Notes: generated from the letters alone by a model not told the origin. A DNA stretch of 64,000 bases from Bacteroidota bacterium (GCA_006226425.1 SBGX01000031.1:186001-250000); one strand, 5' to 3'. Shown: positions 25,399 through 34,958, numbered from the stretch's first letter. Made by a program: numbers and translations.

Positions 25399-28171
25399 AA
25401 TCCTTTTGTTGTGTTTTGTTGTTATTAAATCGAAGGGTTGCCTTCAACAGAAAATACCTGGAAATAATGGTCGTTCTATTATCCGTCACCACGTTTGCCG
25501 TAATTCGTCTCGCAGCATTAATGTTCTGATTCAGAATGTCATTTCCAACCAGTGAAACCATCAGGTTTTGCGTTTTCAGGAAAGACTTGGAAAACTCCGC
25601 ATTCCAGACAAAATATTTGATATCAAAGAAACCTTCTCCCGGCTGCTCATTAATGGTGTATCGACCATCTGTTGAGAGAACAAATCCTTTTGGCATAGTC
25701 CATCGGAAAGTAAACCCATAATTCTGCGTCGTATAGGGCTCACTCGAAATTCGGTTCAATGAACTTTGAGAACTGTTGTAATTATAGTTGTTATAAATCT
25801 CGAAACGCAATGAATCCCATTCAAAATTCAAACGCAATCCCCCTCCAGCAGTCAACGTTTTCGTTTCATTTGCCTCGTTATTGATCAGGTTAGTGTACTT
25901 GTTGTACATACTAATCACATTCGGACGTAGACTGATCACTCGCTTGTAAAGTGGGAAGCTAGCTCCGGCGAAGACATTTCCGAAAATATTTCCATCCACA
26001 TTCACCGTCTGTGAAATCGAACGTCCGTAGATATCGTAGGAAGTACTGTTTGCAAAGGCATTATCAATCACCGACAAGGAAGCTCTGGACCAAATGAATC
26101 GTCCTGAAAAGACCTCCCAGGAATTAAAACTCAATTCCACGTTGTGAGCATAATTCGGTTTCAAATCCGGATTCCCGATTCGGATCGAGTTTGGATTCGA
26201 GTTATCCGGAACAGGCTGTAAATCGTTAATGGATGGCTGATCGGAAGCTGTTCGGTATTTCACTCCAAAACGCTTGTTTTTCGCCGGACGGAATTGGTAA
26301 TCAAAGGTTGGCAAGAAGTTGGTAAAATCCTGGTAAATTACCGCATCTGTAATTCGGTTATTGTTTTTGATTTCTATATCTCTCACAAGTGCTCTGAAAG
26401 ACATCATGTGTTTCGAATTCTCGTAAACCAGTTTCGTTCCGATCCAATGCTGTTGTGAGTAGGTATCAAAGATATTGGAGAAACTATCATTCAAAGCCGT
26501 GTAACTTTCTCCCGCGCGATCAAAAGTGGAACGATCCTGCGAGGAGAAGCCATTCTCATAGCGATATTCCGGCTCAATTCTCCAGGTTTTGGAAAGAGGC
26601 TCACGATAGCGTAACTCCATATCGTGTCTTCTGGAATTGGAGTAATTGATCTTGCGCTGGTCCACGGAATCCACATAAGGAACCGGGCTGCTCAAGAATG
26701 CGCTGGTTGCCAACAATTTTCCATCCGTTTCACTATTATCCTTGTTGAATTTGTAGGTCAACTCTACCTCGCGCCCCTTCTTTTTGAATTTTCGCTCAAT
26801 AGAAGCTAGTGTGTTGATTTCATAAGCGTTCGCATCATAATTATTGTTTGTCACAGTCCTCAGGGAAGTGACCTCATCCGAACCGATGAATGAAGTACTA
26901 TCCAACTGCTCATTCAAGGCGTAATCCAGTCTGATGGAAGGCTTAATCCGAATCGTGGTCATGGAATCCAGCGGTGCTTTGAAATCCAGGTTTACTCTAT
27001 GTGATTGTGATTCATTAATTTGACGAGAATAATCTTCTGTTGAATAAACTGTATCCGCCAGGAAGTACTGTGATCGACTATCTGAGATCGCGTCCAGCTT
27101 TTCGTTGTAGAAGGAATAATTGAAATTCAACTTGGCTTTTTTCTTCTTTCCAAACTTATCTGAGTAATAGATTCCTGCCCGCATTGTCTGAGGAATTCCA
27201 CTGGTGTTGGCTGCTGATCCCTGATCCCAACGGTTTCCATTCGAAGTTTCGTTGTCCAGACCAAACTGACGAATGTCGTTCCAACCGAAATTAGAACGTG
27301 GCGTATTGGAACTCAAGGCAAAGACAGAAAACTTCTGTGAGCCATTAAACTTATTAAACAGAACCTCTCCTTCATAGAAAGAATCCCCCAGGCGGAAATT
27401 ATTCCCGTTAGAAAGGGAGGTCGCTGATATATCTGTCGCTCCCGATATTCGTCCAAAGTAGCCTGATTTATAAGCGTCTTTTAACTTGAGATCAAGGACC
27501 TGAATTTTTTCATCTTCCCCATCCTTTCGTTCTTCATTTTCCGTTTCGTACACCTGGACAGATTCAACCCCCTTGGCTCCCAGATTCTTCGTAGCAATGG
27601 TTGGATCAGCACCGAAAAATTCATCTCCGTCCACGAGCACTTTATTGATATCCTGTCCCTGAGACTTGATCTTTCCATTCTCATCCACCTCAATTCCGGG
27701 GAGTTTGCGCAACAAATCTTCCACGACCGCATTATCATGCACTTTAAAGGAGTCTGCCACATACACCAGGGTATCTCCCCGATAAAAAACGGCTTCTTTA
27801 TTCGCATAAATAATGACTTCATCCAATTCCTGTGATTTCGTTGGCATCAGGATCGATGGGATCTTAATTTCATTATTCTCTTCCGAACCAAACATAAAAA
27901 AGACCTTATCGTCGTAAAGCGGGTGGTCAATGATCAATGAGAAAGTATCAACGGCAAAACCTTCCAGACGAAATTTTCCATCCTTATCCGTTCTCGCTGA
28001 ACCTAGAAGGAGGGAATCTTTAATCCGAACGGCCATCGCTACGGCATTTGGTAGGGCCTTGACTCCGGTTGAGTCATACACCGTACCTTCCACTGACATC
28101 TTTGTTTGTCCAAAAGCTGTGGTTGACAGAAGAAGCAAACAAAGAAGCGAACTTAATTTTATCAATTTCAT
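25382..28171 (-). CDS. TonB-dependent-receptor-like outer-membrane beta-barrel protein
   Basis: 929 residues. Signal peptide MKLIKLSSLLCLLLLSTTAFGQ. A carboxypeptidase-regulatory-like domain covers about 25-110 (VEGTVYDSTGVKALPNAVAM, KDGKFRLEGFAV). A plug-like domain follows (VVEDLLRKLPGIEVDENGKI, INKVLVDGDEFFGADPTIAT), then a large C-terminal barrel like the OMP_b-brl_3 group. These proteins resemble SusC/TonB receptors, and the substrate is unknown. Translation may be coupled to the overlapping GLPGLI gene downstream. Upstream, TTG-N22-TTACTTTG on the minus strand is a plausible promoter that overlaps a nested dyad. Confidence 0.9.
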   Translation of the reverse strand: MKLIKLSSLLCLLLLSTTAFGQTKMSVEGTVYDSTGVKALPNAVAMAVRIKDSLLLGSARTDKDGKFRLEGFAVDTFSLIIDHPLYDDKVFFMFGSEENNEIKIPSILMPTKSQELDEVIIYANKEAVFYRGDTLVYVADSFKVHDNAVVEDLLRKLPGIEVDENGKIKSQGQDINKVLVDGDEFFGADPTIATKNLGAKGVESVQVYETENEERKDGEDEKIQVLDLKLKDAYKSGYFGRISGATDISATSLSNGNNFRLGDSFYEGEVLFNKFNGSQKFSVFALSSNTPRSNFGWNDIRQFGLDNETSNGNRWDQGSAANTSGIPQTMRAGIYYSDKFGKKKKAKLNFNYSFYNEKLDAISDSRSQYFLADTVYSTEDYSRQINESQSHRVNLDFKAPLDSMTTIRIKPSIRLDYALNEQLDSTSFIGSDEVTSLRTVTNNNYDANAYEINTLASIERKFKKKGREVELTYKFNKDNSETDGKLLATSAFLSSPVPYVDSVDQRKINYSNSRRHDMELRYREPLSKTWRIEPEYRYENGFSSQDRSTFDRAGESYTALNDSFSNIFDTYSQQHWIGTKLVYENSKHMMSFRALVRDIEIKNNNRITDAVIYQDFTNFLPTFDYQFRPAKNKRFGVKYRTASDQPSINDLQPVPDNSNPNSIRIGNPDLKPNYAHNVELSFNSWEVFSGRFIWSRASLSVIDNAFANSTSYDIYGRSISQTVNVDGNIFGNVFAGASFPLYKRVISLRPNVISMYNKYTNLINNEANETKTLTAGGGLRLNFEWDSLRFEIYNNYNYNSSQSSLNRISSEPYTTQNYGFTFRWTMPKGFVLSTDGRYTINEQPGEGFFDIKYFVWNAEFSKSFLKTQNLMVSLVGNDILNQNINAARRITANVVTDNRTTIISRYFLLKATLRFNNNKTQQKDYEGWH

Positions 28172-28237
28172 TATATGATTTTTCGAACTGACGATGCTCT
28201 AAATAAGAATTAGACAAAGTAAACAGCAAAAAGTTTA

Positions 28238-28271
28238 ATCATTGCAAAATTAACGTTTGTTAACCAATGAT
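28238..28271. repeat. Nested inverted repeat between divergent genes (candidate operator)
   Basis: Outer arms ATCATTG (28238-28244) and CAATGAT (28265-28271) are exact complements. Within the 20-base spacer, TTAAC (28250-28254) and GTTAA (28259-28263) form a second dyad. It overlaps the -33 region of the presumed minus-strand promoter of the barrel/GLPGLI operon. Confidence 0.5.
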
Positions 28272-28365
28272 GCCGACCGCTCATACTATTGCTTTTCGGT
28301 CTCATCACTTTATTGATTCAAAAGAACATTTCCAGAAGGTCTGAACACTGGCTCAATACTTTGCA

Positions 28366-28373
28366 TATATTTG
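28366..28373 (+). promoter_or_regulatory. -7 element (TATATTTG) for the flippase operon
   Basis: A perfect TAnnTTTG ending 19 bases before the ATG at 28393. No good -33 TTG at the right distance. Confidence 0.55.
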
Positions 28374-28392
28374 TTCTGATCATTCAAATTGT

Positions 28393-29913
28393 ATGGGATT
28401 TATACAGAAAGATGCCTTGAGAACCATGATCCTCAATTACCTGGGGATGGCTTTGGGCTACCTGAATAAAGGAGTCCTCTTCCTGATCATCTTTGAACCG
28501 GAACAATACGGTTTGATCAACCTCCTTCTCGGAGTCGGTTTATTATTTGCCCACCTCTCCAATCTGGGGGCTATGAATGCCATCCTACGCTTTTTACCTT
28601 TTTTCAAGGATCAGGAAGATCGGCGACAGGGCTTCCTGCTTTTGAATGTGCTTTTTGTCTTTGGGGGGATTCTCCTCTTCTCCACGCTAGCCATTGTACT
28701 CCAAAGCACCGTGGTCAACTTCTACAGCCGGAATTCAGAACTATTCGTAGATTATTATTTTTGGATCATTCCAATTGGGATTGCCAATGTTCTCTTCTTA
28801 GTCTTTTCAAGTTATTTGAGAGCACTTTTTAAAAATGTACTGGCTGTTTTCGTTTACGAATTTGGACTTCGCTTACTCACAACGATCCTGTTATTCATGG
28901 CTCTCTGGGAATGGATTGACTTCAATGACTTTCTGATCTCCTACACGCTCATTTATTTCATTCCAGCCTTTGTACTGCTTATTTACCTCTTTACCAGCAA
29001 TGAAATCCGTTTCCGTAAGAGTACTTTCCGAATCTCCCGCAAGTTCAAAAAGATCATCTTCTCCTACAGCTTGTTTGCCTACACCAATTCTATTGGAATG
29101 AAGGTGGTCATTACTCTGGATTCCCTGATGATAGCTTATTACGAAGGGCTTTCGGAAACCGGTGTATATACGACTCTTCTCTATTTCCTGAGCGCCATGT
29201 TCATCCCCTATCAGGCTCTTTACCGAATTTCTGCACCACTCGTCCCCCAATACTGGAAAGAAAAAAACATGGTTGAGCTAAAAGACCTCTATCAAAAATT
29301 CAGTTCTATCTCCCTGATTCTAGCCCTATTTGTTGGAATGCTCGTTTGGTGCAATAAAGATGCTCTTTTTGCTTTCCTTCCCGCTGAGTTCCAGGGAGGA
29401 GTTTGGGCCTTCCTATTCCTCTTGTTGGGAAGGGCGATCGACACGTATGCCGGACTGAATGGATACATCCTGATCACTTCTAAAAAATACCGTCTGGACC
29501 TGATTTTTACGGGTGGATTGATACTTCTCGTATTCTTCTTAAACTACCTCCTGATCCCCATCTACGGAATCTCGGGAGCCGCTATCGCCACCGGAATTGG
29601 TTATTTGCTTTACAACCTGGGCAGACTGATCTTTGTCTATCTGTTCTACAAACTACACCCCTTTGAAAGTGGACAACTTAAAGTATTTCTGTTGGCAACT
29701 GCCGTGATCACAATTTTCGAAATTTCTCCAGACTTCATTGACAATCCCTTCTTAAGTATCAGTTTCAAGAGCTTGATTATTTCCTTGTTGTTTGCACTGC
29801 CGGTGTACGCTTTTCGATGGAATCCTGATCTGAATGATTATATTCAGAATGCCCTTTCCTTCCTGAACCAAAAGCTCAACAAAAAGAGACTAAAAAATGA
29901 GGAAGATTCCTAG
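28393..29913 (+). CDS. Oligosaccharide flippase (Wzx/MATE-like)
   Basis: 506 residues with about 12-14 hydrophobic helices, the size of polysaccharide biosynthesis flippases. The first helices (LNYLGMALGYLNKGVLFLIIFEPEQYGLINLLLG) and the late GAAIATGIGYLLYNLGRLIFVY follow the family pattern. It would move undecaprenyl-linked oligosaccharides or a similar lipid across the inner membrane. No glycosyltransferase cluster surrounds it, so the substrate is open. It is the first gene of a plus-strand series and is followed after 43 bases by a symporter gene. Confidence 0.87.
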   Translation: MGFIQKDALRTMILNYLGMALGYLNKGVLFLIIFEPEQYGLINLLLGVGLLFAHLSNLGAMNAILRFLPFFKDQEDRRQGFLLLNVLFVFGGILLFSTLAIVLQSTVVNFYSRNSELFVDYYFWIIPIGIANVLFLVFSSYLRALFKNVLAVFVYEFGLRLLTTILLFMALWEWIDFNDFLISYTLIYFIPAFVLLIYLFTSNEIRFRKSTFRISRKFKKIIFSYSLFAYTNSIGMKVVITLDSLMIAYYEGLSETGVYTTLLYFLSAMFIPYQALYRISAPLVPQYWKEKNMVELKDLYQKFSSISLILALFVGMLVWCNKDALFAFLPAEFQGGVWAFLFLLLGRAIDTYAGLNGYILITSKKYRLDLIFTGGLILLVFFLNYLLIPIYGISGAAIATGIGYLLYNLGRLIFVYLFYKLHPFESGQLKVFLLATAVITIFEISPDFIDNPFLSISFKSLIISLLFALPVYAFRWNPDLNDYIQNALSFLNQKLNKKRLKNEEDS

Positions 29914-29956
29914 CGTTCTTACTTTTTCTGCTTAATATTGGAAGGAATTTTACGCT

Positions 29957-31441
29957 ATGTCTCCTATTCTCGTTGTCAGTGTCATCTTAGCTTACTTCCT
30001 GCTTTTGGTTGTAATCTCCCGATGGACTTCCAGAGGAGCCAGTACCAATACTTTTTTTACCGGAGATCGTCAAAGCCACTGGTTTTTAGTCGCTTTCGGG
30101 ATGATTGGAACTTCGCTTTCGGGGATTACTTTCATCTCCGTTCCCGGAGCCGTCTGGAACTCAGGGATGGGGTATTTTCAGGTTGTTTTGGGTTATATAC
30201 TCGGTTATCTGGTCATTGCCAAAGTATTGATGCCTATTTATTACCGCATGAATGTCGTTTCGATCTATGAGTACCTACTCGATCGATTTGGAATTGTCAG
30301 TCACAAAACCGGTGCTGCGATCTTTATTTTGTCCCGGACGCTGGGTTCGGCCATGCGACTCTACCTGGCAACCAATGTTCTCCAATACTTTCTGTTCGAT
30401 CCCTTAAATATTCCTTATTGGGTAACCGCTCTGGTCAGCATCACATTAATTTGGGTCTATACGAATAAGGGCGGTATCAAAACGATTGTGATCACAGATA
30501 CCATACAGACCTTTTTCCTCATCGCTTCCGTGATCTTATGCGGAATCATCATTCTAAATCAACTGGATCTAAGTATTCCTGAACTGTATGAACGAATTGG
30601 TCAGACAGAGCACGATGGAAAGAGTATTCGCCAATTCTTCTTTTGGGACGATCCTTTGAGTAAATCCTACTTTCCCAAGCAGTTCTTCGGAGGAATGTTT
30701 TTAGCCATTGTCATGACCGGTCTGGATCAGGATTTAATGCAAAAAAACCTGACCTGTCGCAATCTGAAAGAAGCTCAAAAAAATGTCTACACTTTCACTT
30801 CTATCCTGGTAGTGGTCAATCTTATTTTCCTGATTTTAGGCGGGGCACTCTATGTTTATGCTCAGGAGAAAGGAATTGAGCTACCCCGTTTGACGGACGG
30901 CTCCATCAATACCGACAGCGTATTTCCTTCACTGGCATTTGATGATTTTGGGGTCGTCGCAGGTATTTTCTTCCTCCTGGGAATCATTGCCGCCAGTTAC
31001 TCCAGTTCCGATAGCGCATTGGCTGCATTAACCACCGGTTTTTGCATCGATTTTCTACGATTTAAAGAACGAAGCGATGAAAAGGAAAAGGCACGACTGA
31101 AAAGGATCACACATCTTGGTTTTAGCTTGATTTTCCTGATCATTGTCATTGTCACACATAGTCTGCAGGCCTCTAGCCTCATTACATTAATCCTCCAACT
31201 AGCCGCCTATACCTACGGTCCGCTGCTTGGTCTTTTCGCATTTGGGATTTTCACAAAAAGGAAATTGAAAGATCAATTGGTTCCAATTATCTGTGTGCTG
31301 ATTCCTACACTCTGTTACCTGCTGAGTCAATATTCCAGTACTTTGCTCTTCGGTTATCAGTTTAGCTACGAAATTCTTATCTTGAACGGTCTGTTAACCT
31401 TTATAGGTTTGTGGATCATTTCCGAAAAATCGACATCATGA
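29957..31441 (+). CDS. Sodium:solute symporter (SSS family)
   Basis: 494 residues with about 13 hydrophobic segments. Family signatures include the early TFFTGDRQSHWFLVAFGMIGTS block, the SRTLGSAMRLYLATNV region and the ASYSSSDSALAALTT stretch in the position of the sodium-binding SSS motif. It couples sodium influx to uptake of an organic solute; the substrate cannot be predicted. Its stop codon overlaps the start of the next gene (ATGA at 31438-31441). Confidence 0.92.
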   Translation: MSPILVVSVILAYFLLLVVISRWTSRGASTNTFFTGDRQSHWFLVAFGMIGTSLSGITFISVPGAVWNSGMGYFQVVLGYILGYLVIAKVLMPIYYRMNVVSIYEYLLDRFGIVSHKTGAAIFILSRTLGSAMRLYLATNVLQYFLFDPLNIPYWVTALVSITLIWVYTNKGGIKTIVITDTIQTFFLIASVILCGIIILNQLDLSIPELYERIGQTEHDGKSIRQFFFWDDPLSKSYFPKQFFGGMFLAIVMTGLDQDLMQKNLTCRNLKEAQKNVYTFTSILVVVNLIFLILGGALYVYAQEKGIELPRLTDGSINTDSVFPSLAFDDFGVVAGIFFLLGIIAASYSSSDSALAALTTGFCIDFLRFKERSDEKEKARLKRITHLGFSLIFLIIVIVTHSLQASSLITLILQLAAYTYGPLLGLFAFGIFTKRKLKDQLVPIICVLIPTLCYLLSQYSSTLLFGYQFSYEILILNGLLTFIGLWIISEKSTS

Positions 31442-32583
31442 AAATTGCGCTTTCAGACTCCGGATTCCATCAACGGTTCAAACCTTTGACCTTTGCCAAA
31501 CCTGTTGGAGCTCTTCGGGTAGGAATGTTCACCAACCTGGAACGTTGGAAACTCCTACTTCCTGAAGCAGAGATTTTTTTTCGGACGGAAAGTTACCTAG
31601 AAGGAAAATTTCCAAGGTGTGAGTCTCCTGACTATACCATCGATGCCTCCGTGATTCCAGATCATCAACTCGCAGAGGCCCTGAAAATACTGGATAAAGG
31701 ACAAGGTCTCACCCTTGGAGGAAAAGTGATTGTACAATGCGGAAACGGAAGCAACTCAGAAATTCAGTACGATGGAAGCCCAATCAAACTGGAACAACTC
31801 TGGGATTTTTTCCAGCAAAACGACCACATTCTTCGGCAGGACTTTGAGTTAGCCACCAAAAACAAAAAAAGCCAGGAACTCCCCGCCTCCAACACCCTGA
31901 TTGGAGGGAAAGAACAGCTTTTCATCGAGGAAGGTGCTAGCATACAGGCCGCGACCATCAACGTTGCTTCCGGGCCGGTCTACATCGGAAAAGATGCCGA
32001 AGTGATGGAGGGATCATTGATTCGAGGGCCTTTTTACCTGGGCGAACATGCTGCCATCAAAATGGGAGCTAAAGTTTATGGCGCAACGACCATTGGCCCA
32101 CATTGTAAGGTCGGAGGTGAAATCAGCAATGTGATCTTTCAGGGATATTCCAACAAGGGGCATGATGGCTTCCTCGGAAATTCGCTCATTGGAGAGTGGT
32201 GCAACCTGGGGGCCGACACCAATTCTTCCAATCTCAAAAACAACTACAGTCCGATTCGGGTTTATTCATACGAAAAAGGAAACTTTATTCAGACGGAACT
32301 GCTTTTCATGGGACTCGTCATGGGAGATCACGGGCGAAGTGGTATCAATACCATGTTCAACACAGCCACTGTCGTCGGTTTTTCATCCAACGTTTACGGC
32401 TCAGATTTCCCCAAAAAATTCATTCCCTCCTTTTCCTGGGGAGGCGCAGACGGTTTTGTTCCCTTTGAAAAAGAAAAGGCCATCGAAGCCGCAAAAGCAA
32501 TGATGCAACGCCGAAAAATAGAGTTCGGTTCTGCCGATCAGCAAATCTTTGATTTCCTGTATTCTCAGACTTTTTTAGAATAA
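31438..32583 (+). CDS. GlmU-like bifunctional sugar nucleotidyltransferase/acetyltransferase
   Basis: 381 residues from the ATG at 31438, which overlaps the symporter stop by four bases; an ATG at 31411 lies inside the symporter gene. The N-terminus (MKIALSDSG, FKPLTFAKPVGALRVGMFT) matches the alternative GlmU group in Bacteroidota (TIGR03991), which has a reduced nucleotidyltransferase domain. From about residue 155 to 330 there is a left-handed beta-helix with hexapeptide repeats (VYIGKDAEVMEGSLIRGPFYLG, LGADTNSSNLKNNY, RSGINTMFNTATVVG). Expected role: UDP-GlcNAc synthesis for peptidoglycan and LPS. Confidence 0.9.
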   Translation: MKIALSDSGFHQRFKPLTFAKPVGALRVGMFTNLERWKLLLPEAEIFFRTESYLEGKFPRCESPDYTIDASVIPDHQLAEALKILDKGQGLTLGGKVIVQCGNGSNSEIQYDGSPIKLEQLWDFFQQNDHILRQDFELATKNKKSQELPASNTLIGGKEQLFIEEGASIQAATINVASGPVYIGKDAEVMEGSLIRGPFYLGEHAAIKMGAKVYGATTIGPHCKVGGEISNVIFQGYSNKGHDGFLGNSLIGEWCNLGADTNSSNLKNNYSPIRVYSYEKGNFIQTELLFMGLVMGDHGRSGINTMFNTATVVGFSSNVYGSDFPKKFIPSFSWGGADGFVPFEKEKAIEAAKAMMQRRKIEFGSADQQIFDFLYSQTFLE

Positions 32584-32596
32584 ATGTTACCACTTT

Positions 32597-33172
32597 GTGT
32601 TTGCTATTATAACCAGTGAAGTGAACAAAGTGAAAAAATTGGGTGAACGTTTATTTCAGAAAAAGATTCGCAGCAAAGAAGACTTTCTTTCCGAATGCTA
32701 TGAACGTTATGGACAGAAACTCTGTGCCTACGGTAAACATAGCTGGAAACTCCCCGAAGATGAAGCCTGGGACCTAACTTATAAGACGCTCTATCGGGTT
32801 GTGGAGGTCGCCCCGAAATATCAGTTCGAAAGTCAGGATAAGTTTCGATCTTTTGTTTTCACCACCTTCATTAATTATATCAAAAATCACTTCCGGGATC
32901 AAAAACAGCTGATCCAGGTTCCGCTTGAAGATCGGGTCGGACAACTTGGGACTTCCGAAACGAAGGAAGCATCCAAACCCCATCCTAAACTCCTGGCACT
33001 GGAAGAAATTCTGGAATCCCTGGAAGATTGGCAAAGAATTCTTGTCCTGATGCGCAGCGATGGACGCTCATACGCAGAAATTGCCGAATTCGTTGACAAA
33101 CCTGAGAAACAGCTCAAGGTCTATTACCAGCGCATCAAGGAACAAATTAAAAAAAGGCTTTATGAAGAGTAA
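32597..33172 (+). CDS. Sigma-70-family (ECF-like) RNA polymerase sigma factor
   Basis: About 191 residues from a GTG at 32597; in-frame GTGs at 32621 and 32630 are alternatives, and there is no ATG. Region 2 is recognisable (FLSECYERYGQKLCAYGKHS, AWDLTYKTLYRVVE, FVFTTFINYIKNHFRDQ). Region 4 helix-turn-helix is at the C-terminus (LEDWQRILVLMRSDGRSYAEIAEFV, QLKVYYQRIKEQIKKRL). The spacing between regions fits the small ECF type. Its final 11 bases overlap the start of a membrane-anchored protein, which by position is its likely partner or regulator. Confidence 0.9.
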   Translation: MFAIITSEVNKVKKLGERLFQKKIRSKEDFLSECYERYGQKLCAYGKHSWKLPEDEAWDLTYKTLYRVVEVAPKYQFESQDKFRSFVFTTFINYIKNHFRDQKQLIQVPLEDRVGQLGTSETKEASKPHPKLLALEEILESLEDWQRILVLMRSDGRSYAEIAEFVDKPEKQLKVYYQRIKEQIKKRLYEE

Positions 33173-34925
33173 TTTAGGCAATATCTCCGACCGTGAAATC
33201 CGCGATTTGCTGAATCAATTGCTGATCAGTGAGCAGGGCAACTCATCTCTAAAAGATAAATTAATCGATATGGAAACAAGTATTCAATTCGGACACGCTC
33301 CAATGGTAGCAGTGATTCAAAAACCGGAAACATTCAGACAATGGACAAATAAGTTAAAGTATAAATCAATGGGTAAATGGCTTCTTGGTGTGGTACTTGG
33401 AACAAGTGTAGTGCTTGGTGGATACCAGGCCCTTAAGTCACCAAATGAAGCTCCCAAACAAGGAAGTGTTTTAGCCATTGTGGACGATCAAAAAAGGACC
33501 GAAACGAAAGAAGAAAAAACTTCAATTGAAAAGGATCACCCAAGGAAAAAAATCAACGAAAAAGAAACAGTTTCTTCACAATCATTCCAGATTTCGGAAA
33601 CATATCCGGTACTCCCCTACAAAAATGCAGCAGGCGTTGAATACAGTCAGAATCAATCTTCATTACTTCCATTGATATCCTTTTCTCCGCAGCGACCTGA
33701 AAAAGTGATTTCCAATGGTCCGGAAGAAAGTTTCAAGAACATTCGAAAAATTATTATCGAGAGTGAGATGTGTGAGATTCTGATCACCTCCAATCGAGCC
33801 GAAAAAGAAGTACAGGTGCAGCACCAACTGGCAGAATTCAAAGATAAAGACATCCATTTTGAATATTCCAGTAACCTGAAAGGGGAAACCCTATATCTTC
33901 AAATCGATCTGAAATATGATCGCAAAAAGCGTCGAATCAAATTTGACAGGGATCAACGCGCCAAATTGGCGATTAGTATGTCTCCAAACATTGATCTGGA
34001 CATCAAAAATGACATTGGTCTGGTAGACCTTCGCGGCATTGTCAATTCATCCACGAAAATTGACAATAACTTTGGAAACATTGAACTTCGCGCTTGTGAG
34101 AGTCAGTTTGAACTGGATGCTGAAAGTGGTCAGTGCGTGCTTACTGAATGCTCCGGTCAGGCTAAAATTGACAATAACTTCGGTAGTGTCACGATGGAAC
34201 AATTTAATGGTCCTGTTTCCTGCGAAATGAACTCCGGGAAATTCAACGCCAAATCTCTCCATGGAGACCTTCAACTTAAAAATGAATTCGGAAGTTCCAA
34301 ACTGGAAGGAATTCAAAACGAACGGACATCCATTCAATGCAAGAGCGGACATCTAACACTCGGACAAATTGAATCGAAAACGATTGACCTTAAAGCTGGT
34401 TTCGGAAATCTACACCTCTACGATGCCAAGGGAAAATTGAAGATTGAAGGGAATTCCGGGCAGATGCGGCTGGAAAGAACGGTTGGAGACACAGAAATAA
34501 ATTGTGAATTCGGCAAGGTAGAAGTCAAACAACACCAGGGAAATATGACTATTGAAGGAGGATCAGGAAAGATCCAAATTCATCATCTGATCGGCAACTT
34601 AAGCATTGACTCTGATTTTTCCAAGGTAGAATTATCCCACATCGAAGGGAATCTCCAGGCAGAACTGAATACGGGAAGTCTTAACGGTACGAAAATATCC
34701 CTAAAAGACAACGCCAAAATCTACACGACCTTTGGCAACGTTGATTTGCAACTGGAAAACGAATTGAAAGATTTGAAGTGTAAACTCAACTCTCATCATG
34801 GTAAAATCAACCTGGAAAAAGGAGATCAAAAGTTTTCCAGAGGAAGCGGAAGCATCAATCTGGGCGAGAGCGGTTCCATCGATGTTCTGATCAGCACCGA
34901 ATCCGGCTCCATTAATCTCCGATAG
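33162..34925 (+). CDS. Membrane-anchored beta-solenoid protein, putative sigma-factor regulator
   Basis: 587 residues from the ATG at 33162, overlapping the sigma gene by 11 bases. A frame to 33060 is shadow sequence inside it. Cytoplasmic part 1-70, helical (SDREIRDLLNQLL, FRQWTNKLKYKSMGKW); one membrane helix about 72-88 (WLLGVVLGTSVVLGGYQ); charged linker about 92-140. A periplasmic domain follows whose end (about 280-587) is at least seven tandem units of 36-38 residues. Each has an FG half-turn (IDNNFGNIEL, KIDNNFGSVTM, LKAGFGNLHL) and an SG half-turn (AESGQCVL, MNSGKFNA, GNSGQMRL). This is like DUF4097-type solenoids. The topology is that of an anti-sigma factor, but I see no known anti-sigma domain, so that role is inference. 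Confidence 0.85.
   Translation: MKSNLGNISDREIRDLLNQLLISEQGNSSLKDKLIDMETSIQFGHAPMVAVIQKPETFRQWTNKLKYKSMGKWLLGVVLGTSVVLGGYQALKSPNEAPKQGSVLAIVDDQKRTETKEEKTSIEKDHPRKKINEKETVSSQSFQISETYPVLPYKNAAGVEYSQNQSSLLPLISFSPQRPEKVISNGPEESFKNIRKIIIESEMCEILITSNRAEKEVQVQHQLAEFKDKDIHFEYSSNLKGETLYLQIDLKYDRKKRRIKFDRDQRAKLAISMSPNIDLDIKNDIGLVDLRGIVNSSTKIDNNFGNIELRACESQFELDAESGQCVLTECSGQAKIDNNFGSVTMEQFNGPVSCEMNSGKFNAKSLHGDLQLKNEFGSSKLEGIQNERTSIQCKSGHLTLGQIESKTIDLKAGFGNLHLYDAKGKLKIEGNSGQMRLERTVGDTEINCEFGKVEVKQHQGNMTIEGGSGKIQIHHLIGNLSIDSDFSKVELSHIEGNLQAELNTGSLNGTKISLKDNAKIYTTFGNVDLQLENELKDLKCKLNSHHGKINLEKGDQKFSRGSGSINLGESGSIDVLISTESGSINLR
34056..34922 (+). repeat. Seven tandem FG/SG solenoid repeats (protein-level)
   Basis: In-frame repeats of about 110 bases encode alternating FG- and SG-centred beta strands. 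The first two share KIDNNFG exactly. DNA identity between units is low otherwise, so the repeats are old rather than recent duplications. Confidence 0.7.
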
Positions 34926-34950
34926 GAGTCAGATGAAAGGCCTTTTTTAC

Positions 34951-34958
34951 TAGTTTTG
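34951..34958 (+). promoter_or_regulatory. -7 element (TAGTTTTG)
   Basis: A perfect TAnnTTTG ending 16 bases before the ATG at 34975. No TTG at 17-23 bases upstream. Confidence 0.5.

Noticed and set aside
33060-33161. Upstream start for the beta-solenoid gene inside the sigma factor gene
   Set aside because: Residues before 33162 are an out-of-frame reading of conserved sigma region 4; ATG 33162 gives the natural cytoplasmic N-terminus and a short overlap.
34936-34945. AAAGGCCTTT followed by T as a terminator for the solenoid gene
   Set aside because: It is a palindrome without a loop, so it cannot form a usual hairpin stem of adequate size.
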